Positions 1 to 8,323 of a stretch of DNA of 64,000 nucleotides are shown here, in pieces (the stretch's first letter is position 1; every line of letters starts with the position of its first letter). Below the pieces are notes generated by a model. The model was given only the letters and a program-made list of their open reading frames with translations. It was not told the DNA's origin and ran no database searches. The stretch spans positions 62,001 to 126,000 of the forward strand of contig NZ_CP035494.1 in assembly GCF_004135285.1 (NCBI RefSeq), written 5' to 3'. Made by a program: the position numbers and the translations under genes. This DNA comes from Microbacterium protaetiae. GTDB lineage: Bacteria; Actinomycetota; Actinomycetes; Actinomycetales; Microbacteriaceae.

Positions 1-191
1 TCGCTGCCGGAGTCGACGCGTTCGGCGCCGACCGAGCGATGATCGGCAGCGACTGGCCGGTCTCGGCCCGCACCGGCGTGGGCACGACCCTCACCGATTG
101 GGTGACGCGCATCCGCCACGCCACGGGTGCGTCGGATGCCGAGTGGGTTCTGCTGACCGAAGGCACCGCGGCCACTTTCTACGGTGTCTGA
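1..191 (+). CDS. Amidohydrolase family protein, C-terminal end (probable L-fuconolactonase-type)
   Basis: Only the last ~62 residues are in the window. They include an IGSDWPV motif, typical of the last beta-strand region of COG3618 amidohydrolases, where the Asp is a metal/catalytic residue, and end in [11 protein letters not shown]. The family includes L-fuconolactonase, and the next genes encode the other steps of oxidative L-fucose breakdown, so hydrolysis of a sugar lactone is the likely role (inferred). The stop codon lies inside the 3' end of the convergent aldo/keto reductase gene, a 13-bp tail-to-tail overlap. The 5' part lies before the window. Confidence 0.75.
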   Translation, partial: AAGVDAFGADRAMIGSDWPVSARTGVGTTLTDWVTRIRHATGASDAEWVLLTEGTAATFYGV

Positions 192-1141
192 TCCTTCTCT
201 GTCTGCAGGGCGTCCCACAGCGCATCGGGCACCACGGTGGTCATGCGTGCGATGTTCTCGCGAACTTGCTCGGGCCGGGCGGTGCCCACCATGACCGAGA
301 CCACCTGCGGCAGACGCAGCGGAAAGTGCAGCGCGGCGGTGGGCAGGTCGACACCGTGCTGTTCGCACACCGTGGCCAGCTGCTCCACGTGAGCCAGGAG
401 CGCCGCCGAGGCGGGCGCGTAATCGAACAGGGCACCGGGAGCAGGATGCGGCGTTGCCAACAGTCCGGAGTTGAACGGCGAGGCCGCCACGATGCGGGTG
501 CCGCGCTCGATGCACACGGGCACAAGATCATCGAAGCCGTGCGGACGCAGCAGGCTGCACCGACCCGCCACCATGACGACGTCGAGGTCGGCCTCGCGCA
601 CGGCGCGGGCTGCGACCGCCGCGTCGTTGACCCCGACGCCGATCTGGCCGACAAGCCCTTCGGAGCGCAACTGCTCGAGCGCGGGAAGGCCCTCGCCGAG
701 CCCCCGCTCCAGGTCGTACGCGTCGGGGTCGTGCAGGTAGGCGATGTCGATGCGATCCAGACCCATCCGTTCGAGGGAGTCCTCGAGACTGCGGCGAATG
801 CCCGGAAGCGACGGGTCGAAGCGGCGCACCAGGTCGTCGGGCACGTCGAAGCCAGAGGCAAGATCACGCCCTCCGGCGAAGTCGGGGTTGGGCTCGAGCA
901 GCCGGCCGACCTTGGTGGAGAGCACGAACTTGTCCCGCGGCTTCTCGCGCAGAAACGCGCCCAGGCGCCGTTCGCTGAGCCCCAGCCCGTAGTGCGGCGC
1001 CGTGTCGTAGGCGCGGATGCCGCCGGCCCAGGCCGCCTCGAGAGTCTCGCGCGCCTGCGCATCGGAGACGACGCGGGAGAGATTGCCGATCGGGGCCGCT
1101 CCGAAACCCAGTAGGCTCACCTCCTCGCCGCCGGGTGTCAT
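179..1141 (-). CDS. Aldo/keto reductase, probable L-fucose / D-threo-aldose 1-dehydrogenase
   Basis: A 320-residue AKR. It shows YDTAPHYG (catalytic Asp and Tyr), STKVGR (Lys) and YLHDPD (His), the full AKR catalytic tetrad. Family members close to this gene oxidise L-fucose or D-threo-aldoses to the 1,5-lactone with NAD(P). That would feed the neighbouring lactonase and dehydratase. Its ATG overlaps the TGA of the upstream fuconate dehydratase (ATGA), so the two are probably co-translated. The first in-frame ATG after that overlap was taken as the start; a longer open frame upstream is only the shadow of the dehydratase. The exact sugar is inferred from context. Confidence 0.82.
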   Translation of the reverse strand: MTPGGEEVSLLGFGAAPIGNLSRVVSDAQARETLEAAWAGGIRAYDTAPHYGLGLSERRLGAFLREKPRDKFVLSTKVGRLLEPNPDFAGGRDLASGFDVPDDLVRRFDPSLPGIRRSLEDSLERMGLDRIDIAYLHDPDAYDLERGLGEGLPALEQLRSEGLVGQIGVGVNDAAVAARAVREADLDVVMVAGRCSLLRPHGFDDLVPVCIERGTRIVAASPFNSGLLATPHPAPGALFDYAPASAALLAHVEQLATVCEQHGVDLPTAALHFPLRLPQVVSVMVGTARPEQVRENIARMTTVVPDALWDALQTEKDQTP

Positions 1142-2430
1142 GCCGCCCCCTCGGGATGCCAGGTGAAACCGGCGATCGACGCGGGCCGCATCTCTGCACC
1201 CGAGCCGGGGGCTTCGGGCGCGCGGTAGCGGCCCCGATCGACGGCGGTCGGGGTCACGAAGTGCTCGTGCAGGTGGTCGACGTACTCGATCATGCGGCCG
1301 TCCATCGTGCCTGAGACGGCCACGAAGTCGAACATCGACAGGTGCTGCACCCGCTCGCACAGGCCCACCCCGCCGGCATGCGGGCAGACCGGCACGCCGA
1401 AGTGTGCGGCCAGCAGCAGCTGCGCGATGTTCTCGTTGACTCCCCCGACCCGGGTGGCATCGATCTGCATGACGTCGATCGCGTGCGCCTGCAGCAGCTG
1501 CTTGAAGATCACCCGGTTCTGCGCGTGCTCGCCGGTTGCGACCCGGATCGGCGCCACGCCACGCGCAATCGCCGCGTGCCCGAGCACGTCGTCGGGGCTG
1601 GTGGGCTCTTCGATCCAGGCGGGATCGAACGCGGCGAGCGCGTTCACCCAGGCCACGGCATCCGGAATATCCCAGCGCTGGTTGGCGTCGATGGCGACTG
1701 GAAATCCCGCTCCCACGGTCTCGCGGGCAATGCGCATGCGCCGGATATCGTCTTCGAGGTTCGCTCCGACCTTCAGCTTTATCTGCCCGAAGCCCTCGGC
1801 CAGCGCCTCGCGACACAGTCGAGCCAGCTTCTCATCCGAGTAGCCCAACCAGCCCGGTGAGGTCGTGTACGCGGGGTATCCCTGGGCGCGCAGCTGGGCG
1901 ATGCGCTCGGTACGCCCGGGTTCGGCCGCGCGCAGAATACGCAGCGCGTCGTCGGGGGTCAGCGCATCGGTCAGGTAGCGGAAGTCGACGAGCGAGACGA
2001 TCTCTTCCGGCGACAGGCTCGCCAGGTGCAGCCACAGCGGCTGCCCTGCCCGCTTGGCACGCAGATCCCACAGGGCATCGACGACGGCACCGATCGCCAT
2101 GTGCATGACGCCCTTCTCGGGCCCCAACCAGCGCAGCTGCGAATCGCCGACGAGGCGACGGGATGCTGCCCCCATATCGGCCAACAGCGCGTCGATGTCC
2201 TGACCCAGCAGGTACGACCTCAGCGCACGCAGCGCCGCAGTCTGCACATCGTTGCCCCGGCCGATCGTGAAGACGAAGCTGTGCCCCTCGAGGCCGTCGT
2301 CGGCGTCGGTGCGCAGGATGAGGTAGGCCGCGGAGTAGTCCGGGTCCGGATTCATCGCGTCGGAGCCGTCGAGGCTCAACGACGTGGGGAATCGGATGTC
2401 GAACGTGTCCACAGCGGTGATGACGGCCAT
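1138..2430 (-). CDS. L-fuconate dehydratase (enolase superfamily)
   Basis: A 430-residue mandelate-racemase/enolase-type dehydratase. Near the N-terminus it has DIRFPTS and [17 protein letters not shown], a signature shared by L-fuconate dehydratases. The barrel shows a KLK catalytic motif (QIKLKVGA), DANQRW and EEPTSPDD for Mg2+ binding, and HAGGVGLCE carrying the catalytic His. It should remove water from L-fuconate to give 2-keto-3-deoxy-L-fuconate. The start chosen ([10 protein letters not shown]) has a good GGAAGGGC ribosome site just upstream; the open frame continues 45 codons further without one. First gene of the leftward arm, divergent from the FAH-family gene. Confidence 0.88.
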   Translation of the reverse strand: MAVITAVDTFDIRFPTSLSLDGSDAMNPDPDYSAAYLILRTDADDGLEGHSFVFTIGRGNDVQTAALRALRSYLLGQDIDALLADMGAASRRLVGDSQLRWLGPEKGVMHMAIGAVVDALWDLRAKRAGQPLWLHLASLSPEEIVSLVDFRYLTDALTPDDALRILRAAEPGRTERIAQLRAQGYPAYTTSPGWLGYSDEKLARLCREALAEGFGQIKLKVGANLEDDIRRMRIARETVGAGFPVAIDANQRWDIPDAVAWVNALAAFDPAWIEEPTSPDDVLGHAAIARGVAPIRVATGEHAQNRVIFKQLLQAHAIDVMQIDATRVGGVNENIAQLLLAAHFGVPVCPHAGGVGLCERVQHLSMFDFVAVSGTMDGRMIEYVDHLHEHFVTPTAVDRGRYRAPEAPGSGAEMRPASIAGFTWHPEGAA

Positions 2431-2464
2431 GTCTGCCCTTCCGAGTCGCAGCACCCGCGAATAA

Positions 2465-2475
2465 ACATCTGATGT
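2465..2475. promoter_or_regulatory. Palindromic operator candidate between the divergent fucose arms
   Basis: ACATC-T-GATGT is a perfect 11-bp palindrome in the 133-bp gap between the fuconate dehydratase and FAH-family genes. Half-sites recur at 2496-2500 (GATGT) and 2516-2520 (ACATC). The position suits one GntR- or LacI-type regulator controlling both arms. No regulator gene is visible nearby, so the binding factor is unknown. Confidence 0.5.
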
Positions 2476-2563
2476 CTGCGGACCAAGATACCGCGGATGT
2501 GCAACAATCGTGACCACATCGCCGTATTCACGGTGCAAAGTTCCGACCTTCAGAGAGTTCCTC

Positions 2564-3427
2564 ATGCGTTTCGCCCGACTCGGCCCTCACGGCCACGAGG
2601 TTCCCGTCGTCGTCGACGGCGACCGGTTCCTCGACCTCTCCTCTGTCACCGCCGACATCGACGGCGCTTTTCTGGCCGGCGATGGCATCGCGCGCGCACG
2701 CGCGGCCGTGGCATCCGATTCTCTTCCCGTGCTCGAGGGCGCGGCATCTCTGCGCGTGGGCGCACCGGTCGCGCGGCCCTCGGCCGTGTATTGCATCGGC
2801 ATGAACTATGCCGCGCACGCCGCCGAATCGGGGTCGGCGCCGCCCGAGCACATGGTGATGTTCATGAAGGCGCCCAACACCGTCACCGGCCCCGACGACG
2901 ATGTCGAGATCCCGGTCGGCAGCACGAAGACCGACTGGGAGGTCGAACTGGCCCTCGTCATCGGGCGCCGTGCGCAGCGCCTGGACTCTGTCGACGACGC
3001 GGCCGCGCACATCGCCGGCTACACGATCGGCAACGACCTATCGGAGCGCGACTGGCAGATGGCGGTCTCGGGCGGGCAGTGGTCGAAGGGCAAATCGGCC
3101 CCCGGCTTTCTGCCGCTGGGACCGTGGCTGGTCACTCCCGACGAGGTGGATGCCGCCGACGTGCCGCTGCGCTCGTGGGTGAACGGGCAGCCCCGTCAGC
3201 ACTCGCGCACCTCCGACCTCATCTTCGGTATCGACCACATCGTGTGGGAGCTGAGCCAGTACCTCACCCTCGAGCCCGGCGACGTGATCCTCACCGGCAC
3301 TCCCGAGGGAGTGGCCCTCTCGGGCAGGTTCCCCTATCTGCGCGTCGGCGACATCGTCGAGATGCAGATCGAGGGCCTGGGCCGCCAACGCCAGCAGTAC
3401 ATCGCGGTGCGTGAGGAGAACGACTGA
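2564..3427 (+). CDS. Fumarylacetoacetate hydrolase family protein, probable 2,4-diketo-3-deoxy-L-fuconate hydrolase
   Basis: A 287-residue FAH-fold protein. It has [20 protein letters not shown] with the metal-binding acidic residues, [14 protein letters not shown], and [10 protein letters not shown] near the C-terminus. In oxidative L-fucose/L-rhamnose pathways this family splits the 2,4-diketo sugar acid into pyruvate and lactate. That fits the adjacent SDR, which would make the diketo substrate. The start is the ATG preceded by CAGAGAG; 18 more upstream codons are open but have no ribosome site. The SDR gene follows after one base, so the two form an operon. Confidence 0.82.
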   Translation: MRFARLGPHGHEVPVVVDGDRFLDLSSVTADIDGAFLAGDGIARARAAVASDSLPVLEGAASLRVGAPVARPSAVYCIGMNYAAHAAESGSAPPEHMVMFMKAPNTVTGPDDDVEIPVGSTKTDWEVELALVIGRRAQRLDSVDDAAAHIAGYTIGNDLSERDWQMAVSGGQWSKGKSAPGFLPLGPWLVTPDEVDAADVPLRSWVNGQPRQHSRTSDLIFGIDHIVWELSQYLTLEPGDVILTGTPEGVALSGRFPYLRVGDIVEMQIEGLGRQRQQYIAVREEND

Positions 3428-3428
3428 G

Positions 3429-4187
3429 ATGGGCGACGAGCTGCAGGGACTTGTCGCCGTGGTCACCGGCGGGGCGTCGGGCCTGGGCGCTGCCATCGCC
3501 GCCCGGTTGCGTGCGGACGGGGCGCGGGTCGCGGTGTTCGATGTGAACCCGGATGCCGCGACCGACGTCGATCTCGCCGTCGCGGTCGATGTCACCGATG
3601 ACGCGACGGTGGTCGCCGGGGTCGCGCGCGTGGTCGCCGAGCTGGGCGGGATCGACATTCTCGTGAACAACGCGGGCATCGGCGCGCAGGGGGATGTCAC
3701 GGCCAACGGCGACGACGAGTGGCATCGGGTGTGGGACATCAACGTGGTCGGCATGGCACGGGTCACACGCGCCGCACTGCCGCACCTGCGCCGATCGCCG
3801 GCCGCGGCCGTGTGCAACACCTCGTCGATCGCGGCGACCGCCGGTCTTCCCGAGCGGGTGCTGTACAGCGCCACCAAGGGCGCGGTGCTGTCGATGACCC
3901 GGGCGATGGCCGCCGATCATCTGGCCGAAGGCATTCGCGTCAACGCCGTCAATCCCGGCACCGCCGATACGCCGTGGATCGGGCGTCTGCTCGACAAGGC
4001 CGACGATCCGGCAGCGGAGCGTGCTGCACTGGAGGCACGGCAGCCGCACGGCCGGCTCGTCTCACCCGACGAGGTGGCCGATGCGGTCGCGTATCTCGTC
4101 GGGCCGCGCGCCCGCTCGACGACCGGCATCGGGCTGGCCGTCGACGGCGGCATGCACGAGTTGCGCCTGCGACCCCCAGGTCGTTGA
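3429..4187 (+). CDS. SDR family oxidoreductase, probable 2-keto-3-deoxy-L-fuconate dehydrogenase
   Basis: A 252-residue classical short-chain dehydrogenase. It has the TGGASGLGAA cofactor-binding loop near the N-terminus, NNAGIG, and the Ser-Tyr-Lys catalytic set in TSSIAATAG and YSATKGA. The C-terminal GLAVDGGM is usual for the family. In a fucose cluster the expected job is NAD-dependent oxidation of 2-keto-3-deoxy-L-fuconate to the 2,4-diketo acid used by the preceding hydrolase. Start: ATG one base after the FAH-gene stop, with that gene's GAGGAGAACG as ribosome site. The substrate is inferred from neighbours; the SDR fold itself is certain. Confidence 0.82.
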   Translation: MGDELQGLVAVVTGGASGLGAAIAARLRADGARVAVFDVNPDAATDVDLAVAVDVTDDATVVAGVARVVAELGGIDILVNNAGIGAQGDVTANGDDEWHRVWDINVVGMARVTRAALPHLRRSPAAAVCNTSSIAATAGLPERVLYSATKGAVLSMTRAMAADHLAEGIRVNAVNPGTADTPWIGRLLDKADDPAAERAALEARQPHGRLVSPDEVADAVAYLVGPRARSTTGIGLAVDGGMHELRLRPPGR

Positions 4188-4194
4188 CGCTGTC

Positions 4195-4227
4195 CGGTCG
4201 TTGAGCGAGGGAGCGCAGCGAGGGAAC
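4195..4227. repeat. REP-like element, GGTCGTTGAGCGAG family
   Basis: CCGGTCGTTGAGCGAG followed by GGAGCGCAGCGAGGGA sits between the convergent stop codons of the SDR gene and rsmI. Related copies lie inside hrpA (14118-14209) and between nrdE and nrdF (55494-55525). GAGCGAG and the GCAGCGAG half can pair imperfectly. Confidence 0.6.
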
Positions 4228-4228
4228 G

Positions 4229-5050
4229 TCAGCCGTTCTTGACCGCGAGGGCGGCCTGATACAGCTCGCGGCGCGAGTGCCCGGTCGCCTCGGCCACGTC
4301 GGCTGCGGCATCCTTCAAGCGCACCCCGGTGCGGGTCAGCTCCAATACCTCTGTCACGGCGTCGGGCAGCGCTATGCGCTGGGGTGCGGCACCGCCGACC
4401 ACGACGACGATCTCTCCGCGCACGCCGTCATCGGCCCATGTCGCCAGTTCACCCAGCGGGCCGCGCACGACCTGCTCATGCAGTTTCGTCAGTTCGCGGC
4501 ACACCGCGGCAGGTCGGGACGCGCCGAACGCATCGGCCATGTCATGCAGCGTCTGCGCGATGCGCGAGGGCGCCTCGAAGAACACCATCGTGCGCGGCTC
4601 GCGCGCCAGAGAGCGCAACGTGCGCTCACGCTCGGCACTCTTGCGCGCCACGAAGCCCTCGAACGTGAACCGGTCGGTGGGAAGCCCCGCGACAGCCAGC
4701 GCGGTGATCACTGCACTGGGCCCGGGAATCACCGTCACCTCGACGCCCTGCGATACCGCTTCGGCGACCACACCGTATCCCGGATCGCTGACCGTGGGCA
4801 TGCCGGCGTCGCTGAGCAGTAGCACGTCGCCGTCACGCCCCAGCGCGACGATCTCAGCGGCGCGGTCCTTCTCGTTGTGGTCGTGCAGAGCCAGAAGTCG
4901 CGGGCGGTTCTGAACGCCCAGAGCCGCCAGCAACCGCTGCGCGGTGCGGGTGTCTTCGGCGGCGATGACCGAGGCGGCATCCAGCGCCTGCACCAGACGT
5001 CGTGAGGCATCCCCCAGGTTGCCGATGGGCGTCGCGGCGAGGATGATCAC
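4229..5050 (-). CDS. rsmI: 16S rRNA (cytidine-1402 2'-O)-methyltransferase RsmI
   Basis: A 273-residue SAM-dependent tetrapyrrole-methylase-fold enzyme. The N-terminal ILAATPIGNLGD is diagnostic for RsmI, as are AAEDTRTA, LLSDAGMPTVSDPG and IPGPSAVI. It 2'-O-methylates C1402 in the decoding centre of 16S rRNA. Start: GTG at 5050, preceded at six bases by TATGCT, so it is probably leaderless. The open frame continues upstream across the divergent pmt gene but has no family similarity. It shares a 22-bp intergenic region with pmt. Confidence 0.95.
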   Translation of the reverse strand: MIILAATPIGNLGDASRRLVQALDAASVIAAEDTRTAQRLLAALGVQNRPRLLALHDHNEKDRAAEIVALGRDGDVLLLSDAGMPTVSDPGYGVVAEAVSQGVEVTVIPGPSAVITALAVAGLPTDRFTFEGFVARKSAERERTLRSLAREPRTMVFFEAPSRIAQTLHDMADAFGASRPAAVCRELTKLHEQVVRGPLGELATWADDGVRGEIVVVVGGAAPQRIALPDAVTEVLELTRTGVRLKDAAADVAEATGHSRRELYQAALAVKNG

Positions 5051-5056
5051 CGCCCC

Positions 5057-5066
5057 AGCATAGGCT
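5057..5066. promoter_or_regulatory. Overlapping divergent -10 elements for rsmI and pmt
   Basis: On the minus strand TATGCT (5062-5057) lies six bases before the rsmI GTG. On the plus strand TAGGCT (5061-5066) lies six bases before the pmt GTG. The two hexamers share the central TA. Both genes would be leaderless from a single 10-bp bidirectional -10 element. Confidence 0.65.
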
Positions 5067-5072
5067 GGAGCG

Positions 5073-6617
5073 GTGACTGCGACGGTCGACTCTCTCGTGC
5101 CCGACGTGCCCGCGTCGTGGCTGGATCGCTGGCAGGCACGCGTGCGCAGGTCGGTGGTGCTGCGCCGCCGCATCGACGTGCTGGCACCCGTTCTGGTCAC
5201 TCTTCTGGCCGCTGTGCTGCGACTGTGGAACCTGGGACATCCGCATGAACTCGTCTTCGACGAAACGTACTACGTGAAGGATGCCTGGAGTCAATGGAAC
5301 CTCGGCTACCCGGCCGACTGGCCCGACGGCGCCGACAAGGACTTCGCCGCCGGGCACACCGATGTGTTCCTGGCCAGCGGGAGCTTTGTCGTGCATCCGC
5401 CACTGGGCAAATGGATCATCGGCCTTTTCATGTGGATCTTCGGCCCCGATTCGTCGTTCGGCTGGCGGTTCGGTGCCGCCCTGTTCGGCACGGCGACCGT
5501 GCTGCTGGTCTACCTGCTGGCCAAGCGCCTGACCTCGTCGACCGTGTTCGCCACGGTGGCCGGCGTGCTGATGGCCATCGACGGGCTGGCTATCGTGCTC
5601 AGCCGCGTCTCGCTGCTTGACATCTTCCTCACGTTCTTCATCGTGCTGGCCATGCTGTTCGCGGTGATCGACCGGCAACGACATCTCGCCCGGCTCGCGC
5701 AGCGCCTGGCCGAGCGCGACCCGGACTCCGGCTGGGGACCGATGCTGTGGGGGCGCCCCTGGCTGTTCGCGGCAGGCGCGGCCGCCGGTGCCGCATGCGC
5801 CGTGAAGTGGTCGGGGCTGTACGTGCTGGCAGCGATCGGCATTTATGCGGTGGTGACCGACGCGCTGGCTCGCCGTCGCGCCGGGGTGCGATATTGGCCG
5901 CAGGATGCCGCACGCCAGGGCGTGGCATCCTTTGTTCTGCTGGTTCCCGTGGCGTTCGTCGTGTACCTCGCCTCGTGGACCGGGTGGCTGGTCACCGATG
6001 GCGGATACGACCGCCAGGCCGCGCAGAACCCGTTCGCGGCGCTGTGGATCTACCACCAGGCCATCTACCAGTTCCACGTGGGCCTGACCACACCGCACAG
6101 CTATGCGAGCCCGGCGTGGCAATGGCCGCTGCTGATCCGGCCCACCTCGATGTACTGGCATCAAGACACCGTCGGGCAGAATGGATGCACCTGGTCGAGC
6201 AACTGCGTGCAGGCCATCTCGTCGATCCCCAATCCGTTCATCTGGTGGGGTGGGATCGCCGCCGCCGTCTTTCTCCTCATCGCGTTCGCCGTGCGTCGCG
6301 ACTGGCGGCACGCGGTGGTGCTCACCGGCATCGCGGCCACCTACCTGCCGTGGCTGATGTTCCCGGAGCGCACGATCTTCCAGTTCTACACGATCGCGAT
6401 GGTGCCGTTCACCGTGCTGGCCCTCACCTTCGCGCTGCGCGAGATCGCCGGATTCCGCTCGCGGGTGAATCACCGGCGGGTCAGCGGGCAGCGCACCGTG
6501 TGGGTCTTCCTCGGCGTGGTGACGGTGCTCTCGGCGTTCTGGTACCCGGTGTGGGTGGGCATGAAGGTGCCGTACGTGTTCTGGCTCGTGCACAACTGGA
6601 TCCCGACGTGGATCTGA
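5073..6617 (+). CDS. Dolichyl-phosphate-mannose--protein mannosyltransferase (GT39)
   Basis: A 514-residue polytopic membrane protein of the PMT/GT39 family, with about ten hydrophobic segments. The first luminal-side loop has VFDETYYVKDAW, with the conserved acidic residues of PMTs, and a later loop holds the Trp/Tyr-rich WQWPLLIRPTSMYW. In actinobacteria this enzyme transfers mannose from polyprenyl-phosphate-mannose to Ser/Thr of exported proteins during Sec translocation. Start: GTG, leaderless, with TAGGCT six bases upstream. The rsmI-pmt head-to-head arrangement is common in actinobacteria. Length is normal for the bacterial family. Confidence 0.93.
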   Translation: MTATVDSLVPDVPASWLDRWQARVRRSVVLRRRIDVLAPVLVTLLAAVLRLWNLGHPHELVFDETYYVKDAWSQWNLGYPADWPDGADKDFAAGHTDVFLASGSFVVHPPLGKWIIGLFMWIFGPDSSFGWRFGAALFGTATVLLVYLLAKRLTSSTVFATVAGVLMAIDGLAIVLSRVSLLDIFLTFFIVLAMLFAVIDRQRHLARLAQRLAERDPDSGWGPMLWGRPWLFAAGAAAGAACAVKWSGLYVLAAIGIYAVVTDALARRRAGVRYWPQDAARQGVASFVLLVPVAFVVYLASWTGWLVTDGGYDRQAAQNPFAALWIYHQAIYQFHVGLTTPHSYASPAWQWPLLIRPTSMYWHQDTVGQNGCTWSSNCVQAISSIPNPFIWWGGIAAAVFLLIAFAVRRDWRHAVVLTGIAATYLPWLMFPERTIFQFYTIAMVPFTVLALTFALREIAGFRSRVNHRRVSGQRTVWVFLGVVTVLSAFWYPVWVGMKVPYVFWLVHNWIPTWI

Positions 6618-6621
6618 GCGC

Positions 6622-6627
6622 TAGTCT
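6622..6627 (+). promoter_or_regulatory. -10 hexamer TAGTCT of a leaderless promoter
   Basis: TAGTCT is followed by exactly six bases and then the GTG of the TrkA-C domain gene. It matches the leaderless pattern seen at many genes here. Confidence 0.55.
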
Positions 6628-6633
6628 CGTGGG

Positions 6634-7128
6634 GTGACTGTCCATATCGAGAAGGTCGATCTCCCCGGCATCGGCGTGCGCCATGACCTGGTGACCGAGA
6701 GCGGCCGGCGCCTCGCCGTCGTGCGATATCGCGATGGAGACCGGGAACTGGGTCTCTACGACGCTGACGACCCCGACAACTGTCGCGAGTCGCTGCACAT
6801 CTCCGACGAAGAGGCCGAAGCCCTCGCCGACCTGTTCAGCGCCTCGCTGGCGGTGAGCCGGCTCACCAAGCTCACCGAAGAGACCGACGGCCTGTACACC
6901 GAGAAGATCACCCTGCCGCCCGACTCGCCGTTCGTCGACCGCACGCTCGGCGACACCAAGACCCGCACACGCACCCACGTGTCCATCGTCGCGATCATTC
7001 GCGACCGGCATGTGATCCCCTCGCCCACTCCGGGCGAGATTCTGCGCGAGGGGGATGTCATCGTCACGGTCGGCACGCGTGCCGGATTGGATGCCGCAGC
7101 CCGACTGTTCTCCAACGGCCCCGAGTGA
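6634..7128 (+). CDS. TrkA-C domain regulatory subunit of a K+/H+ antiporter (KhtT-like)
   Basis: 164 residues. The N-terminal half (~1-75) is a small alpha/beta domain, with ESGRRLAVVRYRDGDREL. The C-terminal half (~80-164) is an RCK_C/TrkA-C ligand-binding domain ending in PTPGEILREGDVIVTVGT. This matches KhtT/YhaT proteins, soluble cytoplasmic subunits that gate a paired CPA2-family antiporter. The antiporter gene starts 16 bases downstream, supporting a two-component KhtTU-type efflux system. GTG start, leaderless. Confidence 0.85.
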   Translation: MTVHIEKVDLPGIGVRHDLVTESGRRLAVVRYRDGDRELGLYDADDPDNCRESLHISDEEAEALADLFSASLAVSRLTKLTEETDGLYTEKITLPPDSPFVDRTLGDTKTRTRTHVSIVAIIRDRHVIPSPTPGEILREGDVIVTVGTRAGLDAAARLFSNGPE

Positions 7129-7144
7129 CTCCCGGGCGCCGCCG

Positions 7145-8323
7145 ATGACAGACACCACGATCGTCCTCGTCGAGGTCGGCGCACTCCTGTTCGGAATGAG
7201 CCTGCTCGGCCGGCTCGCCGATCGCTTCGGCCTCTCTCCCATCCCGCTGTATCTGGTCGCCGGGCTCGCCTTCGGCACCGGCGGAGTGTTGCCCATGGAC
7301 GCCAGCCAAGGCTTCTTCGAAATCGGCTCAGAGATCGGCGTCATTCTGCTGCTGGCTCTGCTCGGGCTCGAGTATTCGGCCGACGAGCTGCTGCGCGGGC
7401 TGCGCCGTTCCAAGTTCGCGGGGCTGCTCGACATGGTGCTCAACGCCCTGCCCGGTGCTGCCTTCGCCCTCATCCTGGGCTGGGGGCCGGCCGCCGCCGT
7501 GGCCGTGGCCGGCATCTGCTGGGTGACCTCGTCGGGGGTGGCCGCCAAGCTGCTGCGCGATCTCGGCCGCATCAGCAACCGCGAGACCCCCGTCATCCTC
7601 TCCATCCTGGTCATCGAAGACCTGGCGATGGCGTTCTACCTGCCGACGGTGTCGGCACTGGTGATCGGCGTGAGCCTGCTGCAAGGGGCCTACCGAGTCG
7701 CCATCGCCGTCGCCGTGGTGCTCGTGATCCTCTTCGTCGCGCTGCGGTTCGGGTCGACGATCTCGCGCCTGTTCACACCGGATCTGGCCGAGCCGCTGCT
7801 GCTGGGCGTCTTGGGGTTGACGATGCTCGTGGCCGGCCTTGCCGAAGAAGTGAGCGTGTCGGCCGCTGTCGGGGCGTTCCTGGTCGGCATCGCCCTGTCG
7901 GGTCGCGTCGCACAGTCGGCCCGCGAAGTGCTCACCCCGCTGCGTGATCTGTTCGCCGCGGTGTTCTTCGTCTTCTTCGGGCTGGCCACCGATGCGTCAC
8001 AACTGCCGCAGATGATCGTGCCGGGCCTGATTCTGGCCGCGATCACGATGCTCACGAAGGTTCTCACCGGTTACATCGCCGCTCGCCGTGCGGGCATCGG
8101 CCGACCCGGCCGCTGGCGTGCCGGCATCGGCCTGACACCGCGTGGCGAGTTCTCCATCGTCATCGCCGGCATCGCGGGCTCCACCGCCCCCATGCTCGCG
8201 CCGCTGGCCGCCGTCTATGTGTTCATCACCGTGATCGGTGCGACCCTGCTGGCGCGGCTGAGCGACACCGCCTGGTTCCGGCGCGTGACGACCGCGAAGA
8301 AGAAGGTCGCCGCCGATCAGTGA
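7145..8323 (+). CDS. Cation:proton antiporter, CPA2 family (KhtU-like)
   Basis: 392 residues and about twelve membrane segments of the Na_H_Exchanger family. Conserved features include the [10 protein letters not shown] stretch, [10 protein letters not shown] (the acidic ion-binding region of CPA2 proteins) and [14 protein letters not shown] near the C-terminus. There is no C-terminal TrkA-N domain; the regulatory domain is supplied by the preceding gene. Expected role: K+ (or Na+) efflux in exchange for protons. The chosen ATG follows the upstream stop by 16 bases; thirty more codons upstream are open but overlap the partner gene. The end overlaps the convergent DUF255 gene by 7 bp. Confidence 0.88.
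   Translation: MTDTTIVLVEVGALLFGMSLLGRLADRFGLSPIPLYLVAGLAFGTGGVLPMDASQGFFEIGSEIGVILLLALLGLEYSADELLRGLRRSKFAGLLDMVLNALPGAAFALILGWGPAAAVAVAGICWVTSSGVAAKLLRDLGRISNRETPVILSILVIEDLAMAFYLPTVSALVIGVSLLQGAYRVAIAVAVVLVILFVALRFGSTISRLFTPDLAEPLLLGVLGLTMLVAGLAEEVSVSAAVGAFLVGIALSGRVAQSAREVLTPLRDLFAAVFFVFFGLATDASQLPQMIVPGLILAAITMLTKVLTGYIAARRAGIGRPGRWRAGIGLTPRGEFSIVIAGIAGSTAPMLAPLAAVYVFITVIGATLLARLSDTAWFRRVTTAKKKVAADQ

Noticed and set aside
4854..6593. A 579-codon minus-strand open frame opposite pmt
   Set aside because: Antisense to the PMT gene; His/Glu/Arg/Gly-rich shadow with no family features.
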